Below, one piece after another: positions 56,901 to 64,000 of a stretch of DNA of 64,000 nt. Position 1 is the stretch's first letter, and each line of letters starts with the position of its first letter. The notes below the pieces were generated by a model. It had not been told where the DNA came from. It worked only from the letters and a program-made list of their open reading frames with translations, and searched no databases. The DNA lies in contig KB310082.1 in assembly GCA_000328365.1 (NCBI GenBank), positions 23,193-87,192 on the forward strand, read 5' to 3'. Source of the stretch: Capitella teleta. Its lineage: Eukaryota; Annelida; Polychaeta; Capitellidae. The translations under genes and the position numbers were made by a program.

Positions 56901-59900
56901 ATATTATATAGAACACCACCACATCACTACGCATGCCCTCTGCACAGCCCTGAACATGCAAGCAGCAGCACTGTTACCAGGATTAAGTTACTTGTTATAC
57001 AAATAAACCCTTGCCTCTTGATTGAATAGTGGTTCAGAAATGTTGAACCTGCTCCGCTCAGAACGACAGCTGTAAACGGATTCTGCACTCTTGATGTGTT
57101 TTTATAGCCCAGGATCTCAGAGACCCCTGAGTGTGATCTCGTTGTGGGTTCGCTTGACCTCTAGTGCTTCGGGTATTAAGAGTTCAAATATATGTATGCC
57201 ATGATTAGCTGATGACCTCTTGAGGCTCTTGGCGTAGCACCTCCCTCGTAATCTGCATTAGTTGCTCGTTTGCTTTTATTGAATCAATACCAGCATTATG
57301 TCAGCGGAGACATCGTTCATACACGTCGGCCTTTTCGGTGGGCGCCGCCTCTACCTCTTCCAGCATTGCACCCAACTGCATGCATCTATTGATTGTAGAC
57401 CAGACAGCCGCTTGCGATGGATGTTGTCTGTTAAGTGAACCAAAAGAATGCTGCCTGCATCCTGCAGTGCCAGCAACTGGCCTCACTGCTCCATCGCAAA
57501 CAAAGAACTAATTGCTCAGGTTTTCGGGTTTGTTTCGAACTCTCGGGTATTCGATCAGCAAAGCATCATAACATAAAGATCAGGCACCTTAGGTTGTTCG
57601 AGGGTTCGTTACACCAGACCACAAAATAAGAGAGTCCGGTGTTTTGCGGGAGGTGAGAGGTTTTATGCTTACTGCATGCTGGCGGTGATTTCCGAGGTAA
57701 TGACACCTTGCTGGCGATTCATTGCAAACGAGTCTTTGGCGCTGCATGTGGCGTTTTTCAATTGGTAATTATCGTATTGTGTCAAGGGATTACTCAATAA
57801 TGGATGCCAGAATGAAGGGTGTTATTCGTGTGCTGTATGATTTCCATTGTGTGTGTGTATATATGTATACAGCAACATTGATATGTGTACATTTAGCGAA
57901 ACCATATCCGCATGTTCCACTCGAGAAAATTGTATAGAAGGACAAAGAAAGGATAAAGGCGTTTATCTTCCAATCTTCCCCTCTTCCTTCCACGCAAACG
58001 TCCACAGCGATTACTCTCTACATTAAGAGGGTCGTAAGATGGGGCAGGAAGAACAAGCAGGAGGAGGAAAATGAGGAGGAAGAAGAGAAACAGGAGGTCG
58101 TCTGCAAAGCACTCTGAATGACAAATCCTCCGCGAGGAGAAAGCTCATTGAGAGAAGCAAGCAGAAAGCGTGATCGATTGCGGGAATTTTCAAAGCATGC
58201 AATCCTCCGTCCGCTTAACACGGAATCTCACAACGCACAAGCAGACGGACAACATGCATGGTACCAGATCCCCCTTGACGCGTGATCCATTGAACAAAGT
58301 GCATGCATGGCGAAATGGATCTCTCAAGGCGAATGGTAGCCGACTGATTGCATCTGATTAACGGGTCGTAAGCGAACGCCACCCGAGCCGCTAGACGTCC
58401 TCTCTTTTTACACCTGTGCTTTGGCTGGCGTGGAATGTGTATAGTTACAGGGCACAATGAGGTGGTTTTTTCCTAGTGGGAAAGAAATGTCCATGCATTT
58501 GTTGGGCGTGTGCTTATGAGGAAATGTCATTCTGTTTTTGAGGAACAGACGACAGAGGACATTGTCCGCGATGAGCTGCTGGTGAATGTACTTCATTATG
58601 ATGAGATTGACTTGATTCCTTTACGTTTAGTCTGGCTCAGGGAGGAGGTGAAGGAGGAGGAGGAGGAGGAGGAGGAGGAGGAGGAGAAGAAGGGGAAGGC
58701 GTTGACCGCTTCAATAAGTGATCTTTGTTAAACATCTTTGGTGTCGCGATGGTTACTGTGCGATGTCACCCACAGCGAGACTATGGTACAGTGTATGTTG
58801 TACATGCACATCTTGCGTACACGTGTATACATATCTATAATCTAGATGATCATATCATCCACATCGAAGGAACGTTACACGCATGATGCAATATTCCGAC
58901 CAATATGTTTGTCTCTTCCGTGAACCCTGTTACTCTGCATGGTTAAGCTAACACAGTGCATGCATGTAACACCATGAAATAGTGCTTTACACATTGATTG
59001 ACATCTTCCAGATGCGGTTTACATCGACAACAGTCGACCCGACCATCCGTTCTTTGTGTGTGAAATCGAAGAGTTAAAAGCGGTGAGTATTCAGCATCTT
59101 AATTGTCATTGCTTAAATATAAATATATGAGGCTCAGTTTGTGTAGCGTGAAGTGGCTGTCATTGTGTTAGGAGATTTCTGCTTGAAGAAAGGAACACGT
59201 TGTTGCCTCGTCTTTATTCGACGCGGCATGTGCCAATTCAATCTCGTCAATGCGGCGGAGAGCTTCCATCGCTTCCTGGCTTCTCTCCTTTGCCCCGAAG
59301 TCATAAATAATAATGGAATGAACGAGTGCGTTATGATTACCAAGTTCATGATCATTCCCGGGAATCATAACGTGTTCATAATCATGCAATTTGACCGTAG
59401 GCGTAGCTGAACTCTGATTCTGGGCTATTCAAAGCTATCTGTGCTTCTTTAGTTCTACTTGAATTGTTAAATCTTTAGTAATTAATACTAAATATTCCAT
59501 GCTCTCTTAGAAGCATTATTTATAGTGTGTTTAGTCAGGGACCAAATTGTGTTCACTGAAATTGTCAATTTGCCGAACGAACCTCAACCATACTTTCGCA
59601 GAATTTGGGAACTATTTCCACGATCCATTTTCAATTTTTTAATATGTATCAAGAAGGTAAGAACGTGATCAGTGTAAAATACTGGGTACGTTAATTAAGC
59701 CCATGCTCTAATTAATTAGCTCTTCCATTCTTTTCTATTTTCAGGATAAACGTAACCGTACATTCGTCACTGCCAAATGGTATTTTAGAGCGGCGGAGGT
59801 TCCTGACAGTGTGTATACGCATCTGGTACAGGACAGACATACAGAGAATGGTAAGTGTCTTTCTATAAGTCATTCAGCACCTCGCATGATCACCATGTCA

Positions 59901-61520
59901 CCCCTATGTGTCCACTGTCCATGCAAGACATGATCGAAGCACGATGAAAATACACGCAATCTGCTCTAATAACACATCACGTATTTAATCGAGAAAGGCT
60001 ATCCATTTATTAACCACAAGCCAGGCGTTGGTCGGCTTGATTCATTCTTTGTTCCCAATTCCATTACCAGTTGGCTGGCAGATTCATTTACACCGAGCAT
60101 CAATCAAGATTATCACGTGCAGCAATGTAAACAATCTAAGCATGCAATGCCGATACGAATGTCACGATGGCGCTCATTGGCCGAGTATGACCTCTGACCT
60201 CAGCTTCCGACGAATCAGGTGGTCCATAGCATCTGTCATTGACCTCGTTCCAACAACATGGCGGAGGCTTCATAGTTTGCGTGTTCGGGTAAATTTTTTC
60301 TTCGTTTGTACAATTCATCGGCGTTTTTACGTTTTTAAGGACGAGTCGGTACGATTTTAATAGCATAGAGAATAGTATTTTTCGGTCTTTAGTGCTTCTT
60401 GTCCCCATTTGACCCTCCAATTTGCTTCTTAGTTTCTCCTTCAAGACGCCTTTGTCAGTGACTATTTCCAATTCAACCCCGAAAACTAGACCTCTGCTTT
60501 GCCTCGGATCGAGCGAATCGACATCGGCAGTGGGTCAATCGATCTGGGATCAAACCAAGGTTTTAGGCTTACACATCGACGGATAGCAAGTAGTAGTAGT
60601 AGTAGTACAGTTAGAAACTAATGTGGGATAATCAGAAATAGGCATGAACATGATGAAGGAATTCCTACCGGGGGTCACTTTCTCGGGACGTCGACTTTTG
60701 TCGTTACCCGATCATTCATTGCGTCAATCACCCCATTCACTATTATTCAGTCATTGGATCATTGAACTATCAATTGAATGATAATGGACGTTAGATTATT
60801 CTTTTTACTTTAAAACCTTCTGTTTCTTATTGTTTTTATTTTCAGGTTCAAAAATCAAAGATTGGGATAATTAGTTTTATAATTTAGTAGAGAGATGAGT
60901 CTGAGATAGTCACAGTGTGTTTTCCTTGTTGCATGTTATAACATTATGGGTTACAAGGATGTTGGGTCATTTAAAGTTTGCACTAAATTATTCAAATTAT
61001 ATTATTTGGATATCAATAAGCCCATGATTATATTTGGTATTGCTCAGTTATTGAAGGAATCAACAAAATGATAAAATTTGATGTTTTCACTTATTACACT
61101 AATTGATTTAATTTTTAAAGCGAACCTTGCTTTTGCAACTGCCTCTGCTCTGTTGTCTGTAGCTTCTAATCTAAGACTACTCAGGTTAGAGAAATGAATT
61201 ACTAGTAGTAAATACTAGTAATTATGACAGATGAGTGATGACTGTTGTATAACTGGATTTTTAGGTTTGTTGATGATTCTGTTGCTTCATATTACATGTA
61301 ATGAATGTAATTCATCATATTATGGTTTGAATTCCTATTTGACATGGTGTATCAATCCTTGAACTGCCCTTAGTGCACTCATTGACCCCTCTTCTCCTAA
61401 TTATTAATAAAAAATTATTGCAGATTCGGGGCGTGAGTTGGTCATCCAGGACCCAATAATTCGTGCAAGAGAACTGTTCATCTCAAGTGTATCGGACACG
61501 TTCCCTGTCTCAGCCATCAG
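53992..61520 (+). CDS. RERE: Atrophin/RERE-like corepressor, 5' exons encoding the BAH domain
   Basis: Atrophins are nuclear corepressors with BAH, ELM2, SANT and GATA-type domains that bind histone deacetylases. Four exons join in phase: 53992-54235, 59012-59082, 59745-59850 and 61424-61520. The first starts MTIVKDND, like MTADKDKD at the human N-terminus, after an in-frame stop, and includes [16 protein letters not shown]. It runs into [10 protein letters not shown], then [20 protein letters not shown] (human: [20 protein letters not shown]), then [20 protein letters not shown] and DRHTEN, then [20 protein letters not shown]. These match the Atrophin BAH domain almost residue for residue. 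The last exon ends with two bases of a codon (AG plus G), as in human where GKCNISHF of ELM2 follows. That exon was not found before the window edge, so the gene continues to the right. The call is firm for the family. Confidence 0.92.
54236..59011 (+). other. Intron 1 of the Atrophin-like gene
   Basis: Donor GTAAGA at 54236 and acceptor CTTCCAG ending at 59011. No other coding exon was recognised. The interval contains a (GGA)n run at 58651-58693 whose glutamate-rich frame is an artefact, a palindromic TATAGCC/GGCTATA hairpin near 55990, and pyrimidine-rich CTCCTC stretches. Confidence 0.55.
58651..58693 (+). repeat. (GGA)n microsatellite
   Basis: About 43 bases of GGA/GAG repeat. It reads as a run of Glu in one frame but lies in an intron. 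Confidence 0.9.
59535..59656 (+). CDS. Candidate alternative BAH exon of the Atrophin-like gene
   Basis: This stretch follows a TGTGTTTAG acceptor (an in-frame TTTATAG acceptor lies nine bases upstream) and ends at AAGAAG before a GTAAGA donor. It enters in phase 1 and leaves in phase 0, exactly like the regular exon at 59012-59082, so it could replace that exon but could not be added to it without a frameshift. It is open throughout and encodes [20 protein letters not shown] followed by [10 protein letters not shown], which mirrors the layout of the regular exon ([18 protein letters not shown]) and the general BAH pattern. The pyrimidine tract is weak. Chance remains possible; expression is unproven. 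Confidence 0.35.
59851..61423 (+). other. Intron between the third and fourth Atrophin coding exons
   Basis: Bounded by GTAAGT and a TTATTGCAG acceptor. A 111-codon minus frame at 60136-60471 shows no known domain. A short (AGT)n run is at about 60593-60606. Nothing else recognised. Confidence 0.5.
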
Positions 61521-61954
61521 GTAAGATTGCTCATCATGCAGAGTGATTTCATAGACAAATGCCACGGAATTACTATGTGCGAACCATTTGGTAAAGAAAT
61601 AGAGAGGCATAGTGTTTCATCATTAACTCATTTAACTGACGGCATTTCTCTATAATTCTACACATAATAGTATAGTAGAAGTTGCTCTTTAGACCTTTTC
61701 AAAATTACAATTTACAGTATTTACCGGTTATTTTACTTATTTATAAGCTTCAATTGCCAGTTACGTTTTCTTAAAACTGATTTATTAAACTCATAGAGAG
61801 CAGTGCAGTGCAACCCATATTTTTATTTAGTTAGTTTTCAATAATCACGATCTTATGATTTTTTTTTTTTTCCCCTTTTTTATCGCTCTATTTGCCATTT
61901 TGAGGTTGAAACTTGAAATACTTGTTGCAGATTACTGTATAATAATCAATAATA

Positions 61955-61993
<39 letters not shown>

Positions 61994-63225
61994 TATTCAA
62001 TTAGAGTGCTAAAACATCAAATAAGAAACAATTTCTAAGCACTTTAAAAAGACTAAAAATAAAAAATATAATAAAAGAGACAGAATACTGATGGAATTCA
62101 TCAGCAAGAAACTGGTTCGTTGAAAGCACAATTAAATAAAAATGTCTTTAGTTGTTTCTTAAAAGTCACTGGATTTCTCATAGACCGAATATTGAGTGGG
62201 AGTAAGTTCCACTGCTGTATGTGGTTTCAACTTTCCCATACTTGCGATTAAAATCTGTGTATAACTTTTGCCAATTCCATGAATGACCCATGTTGCCATG
62301 CATTGTTTACCTGCCCTGACCTGCATGCTCCTGGATGATGACTACTTATGGTGTCATTTTCTATTAAGTTTTATATATTTGTATACATGAATATAGAAGA
62401 ACTTTTTGCGGGCATCTGTGGTTTGTGTTCGGGCTCATCTTGCCAGAATTGACTCAGCTACTAGCCGCTTAATAGTGCATTTTACTTCTTGAATCTCTGC
62501 TGACGCCGTGTGATGACCACTAAGTGCATAATTAACATAACTTGTAGTTGTGGTGGCTGTGTCACTCCCTTGCTAATTGTGACTGTTGATAATTAAATAG
62601 CTAAAGTGTAAGTTAGAAAAAACGGATCCGGCGAAAAATTGCTATCATCCAAAGAACTCCCAAGATAAAGCACCTGTACTGAGAAAAAGGTGTCTTACTT
62701 CTGCAGTTACTAGAACAGATGAGTGGCAATAATTCTTCATACTTGTAGTACTTGCATACCACAAGCAAATCACTGGCTGTGTCCTCAAGGATTTTGTACA
62801 CAAAGGCTGTGCTAACTGCTATTTGTGCTTATACGTACCGGGTATAGTGTTGCTACTTGCAAGGCTCGGTGCTGTGTTTTTGTTTGTTGAATAATTGAGG
62901 GTTGGTTGATTGAGTGTCAGTCTTGATGGAGTGCTGTTCGCTTCAGCATTGTCGCTTTTCATTCGTTATTACAATGGTGAATATCCTAACTGTGATTTAC
63001 TATTCTCTGAGAGGCAACCACAATTTCACTGGGGACATTTTATCCGATTTTATTCAAGAATCAAGAATCAAGATGCTATTTTATTTTTCTTCTTGGTTAC
63101 ATTTACAAGTAGTCGAGTAGCTTTACTCATTTCCCTCAAAGTACTCTAAGGCAGTGCATTAATGTGTATGATCATGATCAACTGATGATACCCTACACTA
63201 AATAAACACGAGAAATCATCAAGAG
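61521..63225 (+). other. Start of a further Atrophin intron, with a LINE fragment
   Basis: It begins with a GTAAGATT donor. The ELM2-coding exon expected next was searched for and not seen. It contains a T-rich run near 61860 and the LINE 3' end described separately. Confidence 0.5.
61949..62290 (-). mobile_element. 3' end of a non-LTR retrotransposon with (ATT)n tail
   Basis: Minus-strand translation near 62200-62110 reads WNLLPLNIRSM, then VTFKKQLKTFLFNCAF and a stop, the same C-terminal signature as the fragment at 22.4 kb. Upstream, YGK near 62240 fits the family but in another frame. A short 3' region ends in an (ATT)n microsatellite at 61992-61949 on this strand, a common tail type in L2/CR1-type elements. 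The element is strongly 5'-truncated. Confidence 0.65.
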
Positions 63226-64000
63226 CTAATTCCAATTGAAGGTCTGATGAATGAGTTCAGAGAGTCTTTTGTTGTGCGGCTCAAAGTGCTCATACAGCTT
63301 GCGTATAATATTTTCTTTCACTGGAGTATGTATGCGTCCTTTTCCTTCGATACATCCTGTTTCCACAACACAGAAAAAGCCGGTTTCATCGTTGAATTCA
63401 AACATATCTTTGCTTGTATAGCTGGGGACTCCCATGAATTCTTCTATACACTGCAGGATTTTAGCCTCGTTTTCTCCGATGAATCATCACCGTCCACGAT
63501 AAAAAATTGTTGCCAATCAAAGGCGGATAATCATTTCTTGAAGCATTTGTCGTTGTAAGAAAGCTTGAGTGGTTCATATTCCAAGTTGATCTTGCCGATT
63601 TTTGAGTCGATTATGATCTCATTGAAGGTCATGCCTTTGTATTTGCGCTTGTACCCCACAGAAAGACCTTTCTCTATGCGGCAGAGGTGGAAGTAGTGCT
63701 CTGATATCAGCCTCGTTATCGGTCCCGAAGCATGACCAGCATTTTTTGCTCAGGGTGGAATTTCTTGATACGTCCTGGCACGAAGTCAAAATTGAAGTAG
63801 TCGGGGGTCTTCTCGAACAACACTTCTCTGTTGGCCATCTCTGGCAGACGCTTCAGATACCATTGTTCTCCCTCGGCCTAGGATGCATTATTTATGAAGT
63901 ATCCTACCTCATTGCCAAGGGTGCTGATCCTTGGGTTCAGTGCTAGGAATCGGTTGATGGCCCCTCTGCCCCCTTTACGCACCCCAACTGGAATCAACGT
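63226..64000 (-). pseudogene. Heparan sulfate 3-O-sulfotransferase-like pseudogene, cut by the window edge
   Basis: Minus-strand reading from 64000 gives LIPVGVRKGG, the PAPS 5'-phosphosulfate binding loop of HS3ST enzymes, followed by GNEVGYF, EKTPDYFNF, MLVMLRDR, YFHLCRIEKG, IDSKIGKINLEY, FIVDGDD, FEFNDETGFFCV and finally GKGRIHTP and NKRLSELIHQTFNW. Order and spacing follow the family domain (VGVRKGGT, EKTPAYF, VREP, VDGD, GKSKGRTHP). In-frame stops interrupt it after GYFINNAS, after MLVMLRDR and after KCFKK, and there is at least one frameshift near 63450. The stretch has no introns. The family enzyme would add sulfate to the 3-OH of glucosamine in heparan sulfate in the Golgi; this copy cannot. 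It lies antisense in what is probably an Atrophin intron. Confidence 0.85.

Noticed and set aside
58510-58731. Glutamate-rich plus-strand frame
   Set aside because: The Glu run comes from a GGA repeat inside an Atrophin intron and no splice sites support it.
60136-60471. 111-codon minus-strand frame in an Atrophin intron, considered as a THAP-type or transposase fragment
   Set aside because: The spacing of Cys and His does not fit a THAP or other zinc-binding domain, and no transposase motif is present.

Overview
The window is a 64 kb piece of an animal nuclear genome. Long GT-AG introns interrupt its genes, non-coding DNA dominates, and there are microsatellites, a tRNA-derived SINE, non-LTR retrotransposon 3' ends and several old DNA transposons, plus one 102-base assembly gap. 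The proteins (a PXYLP1-type phosphatase, a beta-1,4-galactosyltransferase, a ZNF385-like zinc-finger protein, an Atrophin/RERE protein and a heparan sulfate 3-O-sulfotransferase relic) fit a marine invertebrate, possibly a non-vertebrate deuterostome such as a lancelet, hemichordate or echinoderm. I cannot place it more finely from sequence alone.

Layout, left to right. 1.1-4.1 kb: three decayed Tc1/mariner-type transposons, two of them Tc1-like copies lying head to tail. 8.1-9.5 kb (minus): the last two coding exons of a 2-phosphoxylose phosphatase gene. 12.1 kb: a possible hAT terminus. 17.2-18.1 kb: a truncated TTAA-flanked MITE joined directly to a 17-bp minisatellite of about 28 units. 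19.4-22.2 kb (minus): a complete seven-exon beta-1,4-galactosyltransferase gene whose stem contains a domain resembling the FAM3/ILEI fold. 22.3-23.9 kb: a LINE 3' end, then a mariner element split by a tRNA-derived SINE with clear target-site duplications. 29.7-40.3 kb (minus): a three-exon gene for a ZNF385-like protein with one U1-type zinc finger, an acidic region and a Gln/Ala/Tyr-rich tail. 45.8-47.9 kb: two nearly complete copies of the same MITE around a short ORF. 54.0-61.5 kb and beyond (plus): the 5' part of an Atrophin/RERE gene encoding its BAH domain, with a possible alternative BAH exon. 63.2 kb to the end (minus): a broken 3-O-sulfotransferase copy, probably inside an intron of that gene.

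The genes do not form an operon. Three of the five gene loci concern Golgi glycan or glycosaminoglycan chemistry (PXYLP1, B4GALT, HS3ST relic) and two encode nuclear regulators (ZNF385-like, Atrophin). The most unusual features are the ILEI-like stem on the galactosyltransferase, the phase-matched second BAH-like exon in the Atrophin gene, and the octamer CGTTATGA, which occurs 19 times in the window, mostly in close pairs, with no known explanation.
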